Source: Planctomycetota bacterium
Lineage (GTDB): Bacteria; Planctomycetota; UBA1135; GCA-002686595
DNA: 43,544 nt
Direction: 5' to 3'
Assembly: GCA_947484275.1 (NCBI GenBank)
Contig: CANKOY010000030.1
Coordinates: 1 to 43,544, forward strand
The notes under the pieces are model-generated. The model searched no databases. It was not told the DNA's origin and saw nothing but the letters and a program-made list of their open reading frames with translations. This document shows, in pieces, positions 1 through 7,394 of this stretch (position 1 is its first letter; every line of letters starts with the position of its first letter). Both the position numbers and the translations under genes were made by a program.

Positions 1-300
1 CGCACGCCAGTGGTCGAAATCGGCAATGGCGCCGACGGAATGCAGGGCGGTCGCGACCACAATCCCTTCGGCTTCACGATGTGGCTCGCGGGCGGCGGCA
101 TCAAGGGCGGCATGGTCCACGGTGCGACCGACGAATTCGGTTTCAAGGCTGTGGAGAAGCCCGTTCACGTGCACGATCTGCAAGCGACGATCCTGCACCT
201 GCTCGGGATCGACCACACGAAGCTGACGTACCGCTATTCGGGCCGCGATTTCCGCCTGACCGATGTCGCGGGCGTCGTGCAACACGAACTGATTGCCTGA
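1..300 (+). CDS. DUF1501 family protein, C-terminal fragment
   Basis: This is the last 99 codons of a gene that enters the window from the left; the reading frame is open from base 1 to the TGA at 298-300. The encoded tail contains [20 protein letters not shown] and ends [19 protein letters not shown]. The same blocks close the full-length DUF1501 protein at 12706-14175, which ends [19 protein letters not shown], so the two are paralogues. DUF1501 proteins belong to the alkaline phosphatase/sulfatase-like superfamily and are usually exported by the Tat route in planctomycetes; their substrate is not established. A DUF1549/DUF1553 gene probably lies just outside the window, as is usual for this pair, but that is inference. 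Confidence 0.9.
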   Translation, partial: RTPVVEIGNGADGMQGGRDHNPFGFTMWLAGGGIKGGMVHGATDEFGFKAVEKPVHVHDLQATILHLLGIDHTKLTYRYSGRDFRLTDVAGVVQHELIA

Positions 301-386
301 GCAGAGCCGCCCCCCGAGGGCCGTCCTCTTTGGCAACGCACTGACCGGCATCAGGTATTAGCATCGCAGATTGGCATCATGGAGCA

Positions 387-2552
387 ATGATGCCCCCTCT
401 GCTCTCCGCCGCCGTATTCCTGACCTGCACGTTCCCTTCCACTTCGCCGATCGGGGATTGGCTCGTGGAGCCCGCGCCGCATGTGGCCGTGATCCGTGCA
501 TCGGAAGACACGCGGACGATCTCGCTGACCAACGGCTTGATAGAGCGCACGCTGCGCATCGCGCCGAACGCGGCCACCGTCGCGCTCGACAACTTGATGA
601 CCAACACGGCGGAGTTGCGCAGCGTGCGGCCCGAAGCAACCGTGACGATCGACGGCCGCGCCTCTGACGTCGGCGGGCTCGTCGGTCAGCCGATCCACAA
701 CTACCTGCTGCCCGAGTGGCTCGACCATCTGACGGCGGATCCCGAGGCCTTCCAGTTCGCTGGCTTCCAGACTGGCGCGATCCAGGCGCGCTTCCCGTGG
801 AAACGGCGCGCGGCGTGGCTGGCGACGGATCCGGCTTGGCCGCCGCGCGGGCGCTCCTTGACGCTCGACTTCGAGGCGCCGCAGTCCGGCCCCGCCGGAG
901 TTCGAGTGCGCGTGCACTACGAGATCTACGACGGACTGCCGCTGATCTCGAAGTGGATCGAGGTGATCAATCGCGGCCCAACAGCGATTGTGCTCGATCG
1001 ATTCAACGCCGAAATCCTCGCCACTGTGGAGCCAGCATCGATGGTCGGCGGCACGACGGCGGACTTCGCGGGCTTTCAGCGCTCGATGCACGTGGAGACG
1101 GACTACGCCATGGGCGGCGGCATGGATTCGGGCCTGGATTCACCGGGCGCGCGCTGGACGATCGATCCCTTGTTCGCGACCCAGGTCAACTACGAGCGCC
1201 AGACGCCCTGCCTGTTGGAATGCTCGCCGAAGCTCGGTCCTGGAGCCGCCATCGAACCGGGAGGTACCTTCGAGTCGCATCGCGTTTTCGAGTTGTTCTA
1301 CGACTCCACCGACCGCGAGCGCCGCGGACTCGCCCTGCGCCGCATGTACCGCACGCTCGCGCCCTGGGCCCTGGAGAATCCGCTGATCTTCCACGTGCGC
1401 TCCGCCGATCCTGTGAGCGTGAGGCTGGCGATCGACCAGGCCGCGGAGGTCGGCTTTGAATTGGTGCTCATGACCTTCGGCAGCGGCTTCGACATCGAGA
1501 GTTCGGATGCAGCGTACTTGCAGCAGTTGCGCGAACTCGGCGAATACGCGCACGGCAAGCAGATCGCGCTCGGTGGCTATTCGCTGCTCGCCAGCCGCAG
1601 CGTCGACGCGGCGACCGACGTGATCAACCCAGCCACAGGTGCGCCCGGGGGCTTTGCGACGTTTGGAAATTCACCCTGCCTGAGCAGCGAGTGGGGCGCG
1701 AAGTACTTCGGCAAGCTGTATGCGTTCTACAGCGGAACACAACTCGATGTGCTCGAGCACGACGGCAGCTATCCGGGCGATGTGTGCGGTTCGACAGCGC
1801 ACGCCGGTCACCGCGCCCTCGCTGATTCGCAGTGGACCCAGTGGCGCACGATCACCGACTTCTATAAGTGGTGTCGCGGCCAGGGCATCTACTTGAACGT
1901 GCCTGACTGGTACTACCTGTCAGGTTCGAGCAAGTGTGGCATGGGTTACCGCGAGACCAATTGGTCCCTCCCGCGTGCGCAGCAGGAGATCATCGAGCGC
2001 CAGAACATCTTCGACGGCACGTGGACCAAGACACCGAGCATGGGCTGGATGTTCGTGCCCTTGACCGAGTACCAGGGCGGCGGCGCCGCGGCGACGATCG
2101 AGCCACTGAGCGAACACTTGGAGCACTACCGCGCGCGGCTCGACAATTTGTTCGGCGCCGGCGTGCAGGCCTGCTTTCGCGGGCCGCGCCTGTATGACAC
2201 CGATGCAACCAAGGCCATGGTCAAGGAGCGCGTGGCCTGGTTCAAGGCGCACCGCGCAATCCTGGAATCCGACATCGTGCACGGTCGGCGCGCGGACGGG
2301 CGCGATCTCGACTGGATCTTGCATGTCAATCCAACGTTGGAGGACAAGGGCATGCTGGTGGTCTTCAACCCGCTGGACAGCGAGGTGACGCGCACGCTGC
2401 GCGTCGATTTGCGTTACACGGGTTTAGGGCAGCGCGCCCGGCTCGTGGCGCCGGACGAAAGCGAGTCCGAGTTAATCGTCGATGCGGATGGCAGCGCGTC
2501 GATGGAGATCGCGGTTCCAGCGCGTTCGATGACCTGGCGAATCCTGCGCTAG
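387..2552 (+). CDS. Secreted glycoside hydrolase-like protein (alpha-galactosidase-like)
   Basis: A 721-residue protein of a type I associate with alpha-galactosidase-like (clan GH-D type) enzymes: an N-terminal beta-rich half (about residues 30-270, including GLIERTLRIAP and VRVHYEIYDGLPLISKWIEV), a central region that reads like a TIM barrel (LVLMTFGSGFDIES, then LDVLEHDGSYPGD near residue 455, YLNVPDWYYLSG), and a C-terminal beta domain (GMLVVFNPLDSEVTRTLRVD). An acidic residue in LEHDGSYPGD would be my candidate nucleophile; this is a guess. The first 20 residues are hydrophobic and may be an export signal. ATG 387 is preceded by GGAG at 381-384, which supports this start; a second ATG follows at once. 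The 3' end overlaps the convergent gene 2472-3125 by 81 bases. Substrate is unknown. Confidence 0.72.
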   Translation: MMPPLLSAAVFLTCTFPSTSPIGDWLVEPAPHVAVIRASEDTRTISLTNGLIERTLRIAPNAATVALDNLMTNTAELRSVRPEATVTIDGRASDVGGLVGQPIHNYLLPEWLDHLTADPEAFQFAGFQTGAIQARFPWKRRAAWLATDPAWPPRGRSLTLDFEAPQSGPAGVRVRVHYEIYDGLPLISKWIEVINRGPTAIVLDRFNAEILATVEPASMVGGTTADFAGFQRSMHVETDYAMGGGMDSGLDSPGARWTIDPLFATQVNYERQTPCLLECSPKLGPGAAIEPGGTFESHRVFELFYDSTDRERRGLALRRMYRTLAPWALENPLIFHVRSADPVSVRLAIDQAAEVGFELVLMTFGSGFDIESSDAAYLQQLRELGEYAHGKQIALGGYSLLASRSVDAATDVINPATGAPGGFATFGNSPCLSSEWGAKYFGKLYAFYSGTQLDVLEHDGSYPGDVCGSTAHAGHRALADSQWTQWRTITDFYKWCRGQGIYLNVPDWYYLSGSSKCGMGYRETNWSLPRAQQEIIERQNIFDGTWTKTPSMGWMFVPLTEYQGGGAAATIEPLSEHLEHYRARLDNLFGAGVQACFRGPRLYDTDATKAMVKERVAWFKAHRAILESDIVHGRRADGRDLDWILHVNPTLEDKGMLVVFNPLDSEVTRTLRVDLRYTGLGQRARLVAPDESESELIVDADGSASMEIAVPARSMTWRILR

Positions 2553-3125
2553 GCGCCCGAGCTCGCGATCGACCGCCGCATGATTCGCCGCGACTGCGTG
2601 CTCGATGTAGGGGAACTCGCGCGTCGGCTTGCCGTCGCCGCAAGTTGTTACGCGGTGCCCCTCAAGCACAGAGCCGGGCGATAAGACGAAGCGCTTCTCG
2701 ACCGAATTGCTGCGCGCGAGCAGTTCAGCGCGGATCCCCGGCCACACGAAGCCCAGATCCACACGATCAAAGCTGGGGAGGTCTGCGACCCAGCGCGACG
2801 GATCGCTGCCACGGAAGTAGCTCACGCGCGTTTGTCCCTCGTGGGTGCCGACGGGCACTGCGCTGCCGCCGGCGAACTGCTCGGTCAGCGTCGTGCTGCC
2901 TCCTGCGCCATCGGCGATCACATGCAAGAGCCCTCCGTCCCGAGTCACGGCACTCGCGCCCGCGAACATGGCGGCCCGGAACGCGATTCCGTCGGGTTCC
3001 TGGCCGACGTTTGTGACGAAGGGCACCGTCGCGGGCGAGATTGCAGGTCCGTCCCCAGCCGCGAATGCGGTGGGAGTCGCGGCGAGGAACATCGAGAGGG
3101 GCAGGAAGGCGGAAGTGCAATTCAT
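2472..3125 (-). CDS. Truncated N-terminal fragment of an SBBP-repeat (DUF7948-like) secreted protein
   Basis: A 217-residue product starting at ATG 3125, chosen because a signal peptide follows directly (hydrophobic stretch ending near TAFAAGD). Residues about 30-155 resemble the N-terminal domain of SBBP beta-propeller-repeat proteins: FVTNVGQEPDGIAFRA, then SYFRGSDPSRWVADLPSFDR, VWPGIRAELL and KRFVLSPGS. Family members normally continue for hundreds of residues into SBBP repeats. Here resemblance stops near residue 160 (about position 2645) and the frame runs on for about 55 unrelated residues, antisense into the 3' end of the glycoside hydrolase gene. I infer a remnant of a longer gene cut by rearrangement. 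No Shine-Dalgarno is present; the 5' leader is a C-rich heptad repeat instead. Expression is uncertain. Confidence 0.55.
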   Translation of the reverse strand: MNCTSAFLPLSMFLAATPTAFAAGDGPAISPATVPFVTNVGQEPDGIAFRAAMFAGASAVTRDGGLLHVIADGAGGSTTLTEQFAGGSAVPVGTHEGQTRVSYFRGSDPSRWVADLPSFDRVDLGFVWPGIRAELLARSNSVEKRFVLSPGSVLEGHRVTTCGDGKPTREFPYIEHAVAANHAAVDRELGRLAQDSPGHRTRWNRDLHRRAAIRIDD

Positions 3126-3130
3126 GGCAT

Positions 3131-3173
3131 GGTTGGGGGTTGGGGGTTGGGGGTTGGGGCCGGGGCCCAGGGG
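3131..3173 (+). repeat. Heptanucleotide G-rich repeat, predicted G-quadruplex
   Basis: Runs of five guanines at 3135-3139, 3142-3146 and 3149-3153, then four at 3156-3159, are each separated by TT, giving a perfect period of 7. Two more four-G runs follow at 3162-3165 and 3170-3173. This fits a G-quadruplex with two-base loops on the plus strand. It lies 6 bases upstream of the minus-strand start at 3125, so a transcript of that gene would carry the C-rich strand in its leader. Period and run lengths are read directly; folding is inferred. Confidence 0.85.
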
Positions 3174-3351
3174 CCCGCAAAACCTCTCCGCGCTGTCCAA
3201 GTCGCGGGTCCGCCAAGAAAGGCACGAATCTGGCCCTACGTGCCCTGCGCTGGCTAGGAAGGCGGTACTTGCCGCCCGGTGCTCGGTCGGGGGGGCCTGA
3301 CGTCTGGGCGCAGCCAGCTGGCGCTGCGGGTGGCCGCGCGTTCGATGGCGC

Positions 3352-4209
3352 CTAGGGCCGTCGCGCAACGACGGAGTACCCCAAGGAGTAGCTCGTGTCC
3401 TTCGAGAAGGTCGAGATCCAACGATAGAAAATCTGAATCAGGGCCACGCAAGGCAAGACGAAGGGTGCGCGCCAGCGGCTGACACTGGCGCTGCCGTCGT
3501 GCAGCCGCGCGTTCGAGCCCAGGGCGCGCAGAAAATGCTGCGCGCGAAGCGAACCAATGACCGCTGCGAAATTCCCGCGCGGTTCGAGCACGTCCACGAC
3601 GAATCCGTTGCGCTCGAGCAACAGGCGGATGCCGGGTTCCGTGTAGCGCTGATAGTCGAAGGGCAACTGGTGCAGCGGCGCGGCGAAGGGCACCGTGACC
3701 AGCAACTTTCCGCCCGGCCGAAGCACGCGGAAGAACTCACGCACGAGTTTGTCCGGCTCGGGGACATGCTCCAAGACTTCGAGCGAGAGCAGTGTGTCGA
3801 AGCTCCCTTCACGGAAAGGTAGCGCGCCACCGTCCCGCCAAACGTCGATGATGCCGCGCACGCGCTCGAGCATCGTCCAGATCCCCGGGCTCAGGTTGTC
3901 CGCCATGGGCGGATATTCCAAGCCGATGTAACGTGCGACTTTGGACTCGAAGAGCTTGCCGTGGGGCCTCTCGCCCACACCGACGTCGAGCAAGCGTCCC
4001 GAGGCGTGTTCCGCCAAAAGCCCCATGGAGCGCTGCAGCCAGAAGTGCTCCGTCCAGTAGGGATTGAACGGCGTGTGCTTGCGCCAGGCGTTGACCCGCG
4101 ACGACAGCTTCGGCCGCGCGCGCACGACGCCGCCGGGGGAATCGTGCGTGGGCTCGAGACCATCCCTGGCGCCCGTTCGCGAGGTGTGGCGAACAGGGAG
4201 CGTGCTCAT
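3352..4209 (-). CDS. Class I SAM-dependent methyltransferase
   Basis: A 285-residue protein with the Methyltransf_11 pattern. Motif I is LLDVGVGERPHGKLF at about residues 73-87, the acidic residue ending beta 2 is in GLEYPP, the post-motif II region is SLEVLEHVPEPDKL near 137-150, and motif III is RVLRPGGKLLVTVPF. A hydrophobic stretch near the C-terminus (FVLPCVALIQIFYRW) could contact membrane. The first 45 residues are Arg-rich and look disordered. Methyl acceptor is unknown; methyltransferases of this type often act in polysaccharide or quinone pathways. The gene appears monocistronic: a minus-strand terminator (4249-4284) lies just upstream of its start, and the next gene downstream is the SBBP-type fragment after 226 bases. 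Confidence 0.85.
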   Translation of the reverse strand: MSTLPVRHTSRTGARDGLEPTHDSPGGVVRARPKLSSRVNAWRKHTPFNPYWTEHFWLQRSMGLLAEHASGRLLDVGVGERPHGKLFESKVARYIGLEYPPMADNLSPGIWTMLERVRGIIDVWRDGGALPFREGSFDTLLSLEVLEHVPEPDKLVREFFRVLRPGGKLLVTVPFAAPLHQLPFDYQRYTEPGIRLLLERNGFVVDVLEPRGNFAAVIGSLRAQHFLRALGSNARLHDGSASVSRWRAPFVLPCVALIQIFYRWISTFSKDTSYSLGYSVVARRP

Positions 4210-4629
4210 CGTCCACCCGAGGTTGGCGACGCGACCCCAGGGCCCATGAAAAAACTCGAACCCGCCAGGAGAGCGGGTTCGAGTCAGGAAGGAAGTATCA
4301 GGAAAAGTCAGCTCAGCTTCAGTCTCATCTCACTCGTCAGGGTCCCATCACCCCGTGAGGCACTCGCAGGGGGCCCTTGCGGGTCGCAGCGAATCGTCAC
4401 GGTCTATCAGAGCCGGGTCGGGTGAGGCGCCGAACGCCAGGAACCCTTGCCAACCTCCCTAATCGGCATAAACCATTTGCTGAACATGAATTCTGGCAAT
4501 TCGAGCCGCCCGCCCCTCAGTCTGCGATGCGCCCAGCGGCGGGGCGGTGCGTCGGCGAGTGAGAAAGCAACCGCGACGCCGCGGCGCCGAAACGCGCCCT
4601 AACGTCGTCGCGGCTTTCCCAGCGGTCCC
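4210..4629. other. 420-base gene-free region with AT-richer patch and terminator
   Basis: No convincing protein is encoded on either strand between the methyltransferase start (4209) and the lpoB stop (4630). Bases about 4455-4500 are clearly less GC-rich than their surroundings, as promoters often are. The left end holds the strong minus-strand terminator 4249-4284. Because that terminator lies about 345 bases past lpoB, the segment is either a long 3' untranslated region of the lipoprotein operon or carries a separate minus-strand small RNA of roughly 150-250 nt. I found no recognisable 6S, tmRNA, RNase P or SRP motif, and no good -35/-10 pair on the minus strand. Confidence 0.5.
4249..4284 (-). 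terminator. Intrinsic terminator (12-bp perfect stem plus T-run)
   Basis: Read on the minus strand, ACTCGAACCCGC (4284-4273) and GCGGGTTCGAGT (4265-4254) form a perfect 12-bp stem around a 7-base loop, followed by a run of T. On the plus strand the matching A-run is 4249-4254. It is directional for minus-strand transcripts, so it would end the lpoB operon or a small RNA before the methyltransferase gene. Confidence 0.85.
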
Positions 4630-5262
4630 CTAGCCGAAGATGCCCTTCTTCTCGCCCTTGCGGATCTCCTTGATATTGGACCAGATGATTTCGCCGGTCT
4701 CGATGTTCGTGCACTCGAGCACGAACTGATACCAGACGTCCTCCTTCTTCGTCAGGCCATTCTCGAGGCTCCGACCCTTGGTCTTCTCGATCGAGCGCAG
4801 GGTGCCGAAAAGCACGACCTCGGCGCCCAGTTGCTTGCCGAAGGAGCGCGCCTGACTCGGGTCGACGCGACCGGCGCCCTGTTGGAAGCGCACTTGGTCG
4901 CCGATCTCTTCCTGGCCCTGCTTGGCGACCACGAAGCGGAAGCGACCGCCCTGCAGCAGCGCTGAACGAACCGAATCGGTGATGCCCTCGGTGTCAATGT
5001 GCTCGGTGGTGCGGTTGTTGACGCCACCCATCAGCATGATCACGCGCTTGTCCGAGCCCTTGGACGGATTCTCCAGGTAGGCGAGCTGCGGAGCGCTGTT
5101 CAGCGAAGTCACCATGTTGCTCGCCATGGTCTGCAGATCCGTCGATCCGAAATCGATGGTCAGCGTCTCGACCTTGTCGGGATCGTCGTAGGCAACGGTG
5201 CTGCAGGCGCCAAAGGCAAGGAGCGGCAGGGCCGCGAGAAAGAGTCGTGCGGTGTTCATCAT
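4630..5262 (-). CDS. lpoB: LpoB-like penicillin-binding protein activator, outer-membrane lipoprotein
   Basis: A 210-residue lipoprotein. The signal peptide ends in the lipobox LLAFGAC, with the acylated cysteine at residue 20. The mature domain shows the LpoB/YcfM pattern: RVIMLMGGVNNRTTEHIDTE, then ITDSVRSALLQGGRFRFV, GAEVVLFGTLRSIEKTKG and YQFVLECTNIETGEIIWSN. In Enterobacteria LpoB spans from the outer membrane to stimulate the class A penicillin-binding protein PBP1B; whether a partner exists here cannot be told from this window. It is the last of three minus-strand lipoprotein genes (COG3014, YcfL, LpoB), 19 bases after ycfL. Two tandem ATG codons (5262 and 5259) begin the frame; neither has a clear Shine-Dalgarno site. 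Confidence 0.9.
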   Translation of the reverse strand: MMNTARLFLAALPLLAFGACSTVAYDDPDKVETLTIDFGSTDLQTMASNMVTSLNSAPQLAYLENPSKGSDKRVIMLMGGVNNRTTEHIDTEGITDSVRSALLQGGRFRFVVAKQGQEEIGDQVRFQQGAGRVDPSQARSFGKQLGAEVVLFGTLRSIEKTKGRSLENGLTKKEDVWYQFVLECTNIETGEIIWSNIKEIRKGEKKGIFG

Positions 5263-5281
5263 TGGATTGGTGGCGTTGGGA

Positions 5282-5731
5282 TCAGTGGACTTCGTCGGGG
5301 TCGGTGACGATCAACTTCCAGGACATTTTCTTGCCCGCCCGGGGAGAGGTGATCGTGATGTAGGTGGAGCCGTTCCCGCCGAGGGAAACGGGTTCGAAAA
5401 CACGCGCGACGTCCGTGATGCGGAATCCGTCCTCGTCGAACCAATCGACGGCCCAAGCGAAGCGCTTGGCCGACGAACGCGTGTTCTGCAGCTTGAATTG
5501 GGCGACTTGACGGCCGTCGACCAACTTCTCGATCGGATCCTGGATCAGCAGGCTCGCGGCGAGGCTCCGATTGCCCTCGATGCGCTCAAGTTCGAGCTTG
5601 CCGGTGGTGCCTTGATAGCTGTTCTGGGCGCCGCGCGGGGTCAGCGTGCAGGCCCCAAGCAGCAGGGCCAGACCGCAGGCACCAAGGGTGCGCGTCAGTG
5701 AGGTCACAGTGAGGTGGTGTGAAAAATTCAT
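5282..5731 (-). CDS. ycfL: YcfL (DUF1425) family lipoprotein
   Basis: A 149-residue lipoprotein with the lipobox LLLGAC and the acylated cysteine at residue 28. The mature part matches the YcfL/DUF1425 beta-sandwich: LLIQDPIEKLVDGRQVAQFK, LQNTRSSAKRFAWAVDWFDE and a C-terminal strand pair. The function of YcfL is unknown, but the gene recurrently sits beside lpoB, and here too it lies directly upstream of it. Its ATG (5731-5729) overlaps the TGA of the COG3014 gene (5730-5728) in an ATGA arrangement, so translation of the two is very likely coupled. Identification is confident from both sequence and context. Confidence 0.87.
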   Translation of the reverse strand: MNFSHHLTVTSLTRTLGACGLALLLGACTLTPRGAQNSYQGTTGKLELERIEGNRSLAASLLIQDPIEKLVDGRQVAQFKLQNTRSSAKRFAWAVDWFDEDGFRITDVARVFEPVSLGGNGSTYITITSPRAGKKMSWKLIVTDPDEVH

Positions 5732-7116
5732 AGGGTCTCTCCTGCTCGATCGAGCGAGTTTTCCGGGAGCGCGCGGGTCGTCGCCCCCGGGGTGGACATC
5801 TTGTCAGGCTCAGCGTCGGCCGCCGCGGAATCCGTAGCTTTCCCGCCGATCACGTGAACGTGGAGCTGCGAGCCGAGCGTGCGGGCGAAGATGAACATCG
5901 TCTCCCCGCGCTCGAATTCGAATTCGCCGAGGGCGCGAGTTTCGCCGCCAACCGCCGCGAGCACCAAGCCGTGACGTCCCGGCGCCACGAAGATCCGCGC
6001 AGCTTGCCAGGTGTTCGGCAGGGTCTGCCACGTGCGCAGGTCGGCGCGTTCCGTGGCCAGGGAGTAAACCGTGCCGGCCAAGAAGCCGAGCAGCGGATTT
6101 TTCTTCTCCAGTTCCTTGGTCAGCGCGAACTTCAGCACCGAACGTATGGCCGACTTCGTCGCGAGCCACGCGATGCGATCCTCGAGATTTTGCTTCGTGA
6201 CGTTGTACACGTCCTCGATCACGTCGGTGCGGACGCGGGTGCTGGAACCCTCGATCGAAAATTCGAGCGCCTGGACATACTGCGGACGCGACTCGAGCCT
6301 TGGCACCGACCACTGCAGCACTCCATCCGGCGTCGGAATCGTCAGCGTGAACGGCTCCTTGTAAGGCCCGGCGCCGACACCGCCGATCACGATCACGGAG
6401 GCCGCGCCATCGGGTCGCTTGGAGTCGTCCCCAAAGCGCGCCTGCAGTTTTTCGTAGTCGTCGCTGTAGCCCAGCTGCCGCGACAGACGCAGGGCGCCGC
6501 GGCCCGCGAGTTGCACGCCAACTTGCTTGCCGAGCATGCGCTGGTAGTCGATGTATGCGTTGTCGGGCTGACCCTGCATTTCGTACATCACCGCCGAGAG
6601 GAAGTGTCCCAATCCGCCCGCGGCGTATTCCTTTTCGTATAGCGCTTCTTCGCTCTCCAGCACGCGGTTCGCGAGCCGGGCTTCGACGCCGGCGTCCTCG
6701 AGACTGCCCTGGCCGAGATAGGCAAGTCCCATGAAGGCGTGCAGCATCACGCGTTCGAAGCCCTCACCGCGGTAGCTCGCCATGCTCTCGTTGACTGCCC
6801 AGGTGAGCATCGATTCGCCCGCCGCCGTGGGCGAAATCAGGGCGCGATCCTCAAGCTCCTTCACGGTTCCGTGGGCTGCCTCAAAGTGCGCGACCGCCGC
6901 TGCCCAATCTCCCGCTGTGAAAGCAACCGAACCCGCCTCGACGCCGCCCAGGAATTCCGACCCCGTGGTCTGCGGATCGGCGTACATCCGCGCTGCGTCG
7001 GCCAGGTGCCCCGCCTCGAAGGTCGAATAGGCCTCCGCCGTGCGCTCAGGGTAGCTGGCGCAGGAGCACAGCCCGAGGGTCAGGCCGAGGAACATGGGGC
7101 GTAGGTCAGTGGACAC
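5728..7116 (-). CDS. COG3014-type lipoprotein with TPR-like N-terminal half
   Basis: A 462-residue protein whose N-terminus carries a lipoprotein-like signal (LGLTLGLCSCAS, cysteine 19). Residues about 25-220 contain helical TPR-like repeats (FEAGHLADAARMYAD, FTAGDWAAAVAHFEAAHG, FMGLAYLGQGSLEDAGVEAR). The C-terminal half is a beta-rich domain of the COG3014 family (FTLTIPTPDGVLQWSVP, IAWLATKSAIRSVLKFALTK, WQTLPNTWQAARIFVAPGRH). COG3014, YcfL and LpoB genes recur together, which supports the assignment; the role of COG3014 is not known. It heads the operon. The start used is GTG 7116, because it gives the signal peptide a basic residue; ATG 7095 is an alternative. Neither has a Shine-Dalgarno site. 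Confidence 0.82.
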   Translation of the reverse strand: MSTDLRPMFLGLTLGLCSCASYPERTAEAYSTFEAGHLADAARMYADPQTTGSEFLGGVEAGSVAFTAGDWAAAVAHFEAAHGTVKELEDRALISPTAAGESMLTWAVNESMASYRGEGFERVMLHAFMGLAYLGQGSLEDAGVEARLANRVLESEEALYEKEYAAGGLGHFLSAVMYEMQGQPDNAYIDYQRMLGKQVGVQLAGRGALRLSRQLGYSDDYEKLQARFGDDSKRPDGAASVIVIGGVGAGPYKEPFTLTIPTPDGVLQWSVPRLESRPQYVQALEFSIEGSSTRVRTDVIEDVYNVTKQNLEDRIAWLATKSAIRSVLKFALTKELEKKNPLLGFLAGTVYSLATERADLRTWQTLPNTWQAARIFVAPGRHGLVLAAVGGETRALGEFEFERGETMFIFARTLGSQLHVHVIGGKATDSAAADAEPDKMSTPGATTRALPENSLDRAGETL

Positions 7117-7232
7117 GAAGGAGGCTTAGGGCGTTCGCGGACTCGACGGGCGAGCACGGATCCCCAGGCGCAAACGCCGGGCCAGCTCGCAAAATTCAAG
7201 GGCCGGGGCCCCAGGGGACTCGGGTGTGTGCC

Positions 7233-7259
7233 TTGGTGGCCGCCCGTGTCCTCTATAAA
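7233..7259 (+). promoter_or_regulatory. Candidate sigma-70-like promoter for mutS
   Basis: TTGGTG (7233-7238) and TATAAA (7254-7259) are spaced by 15 bases, shorter than ideal. This is the most AT-rich hexamer in the interval between the divergent COG3014 gene and mutS. A start site near 7266 would give mutS a leader of about 130 bases and would exclude the upstream in-frame start at 7224. Confidence 0.35.
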
Positions 7260-7394
7260 CTGCACGCACTGTACGGGAAAGGACCCTCGGTTGTCTTGGA
7301 GGCAGGGCCTCCGACGGGGTTCCGCCGCAGCTACGGCCCGAGTGCGGGCCGCCCCCACCCAACGACTCGCACCACGCCCCCGTCAGGTCCCGCT

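Noticed and set aside
4273..4286. GCGGGTTCGAGTC, resembling a tRNA T-arm
   Set aside because: It is one arm of the terminator stem; no D-arm, anticodon arm or acceptor partner exists nearby.
4447..4474. Plus-strand TTGCCA/TAAACC pair as a promoter
   Set aside because: The -10 is weak and no plus-strand gene lies downstream; it would only transcribe antisense to lpoB.
7224..7394. Longer MutS start at 7224
   Set aside because: The added residues are unlike any MutS N-terminus and span a TATAAA promoter-like box.
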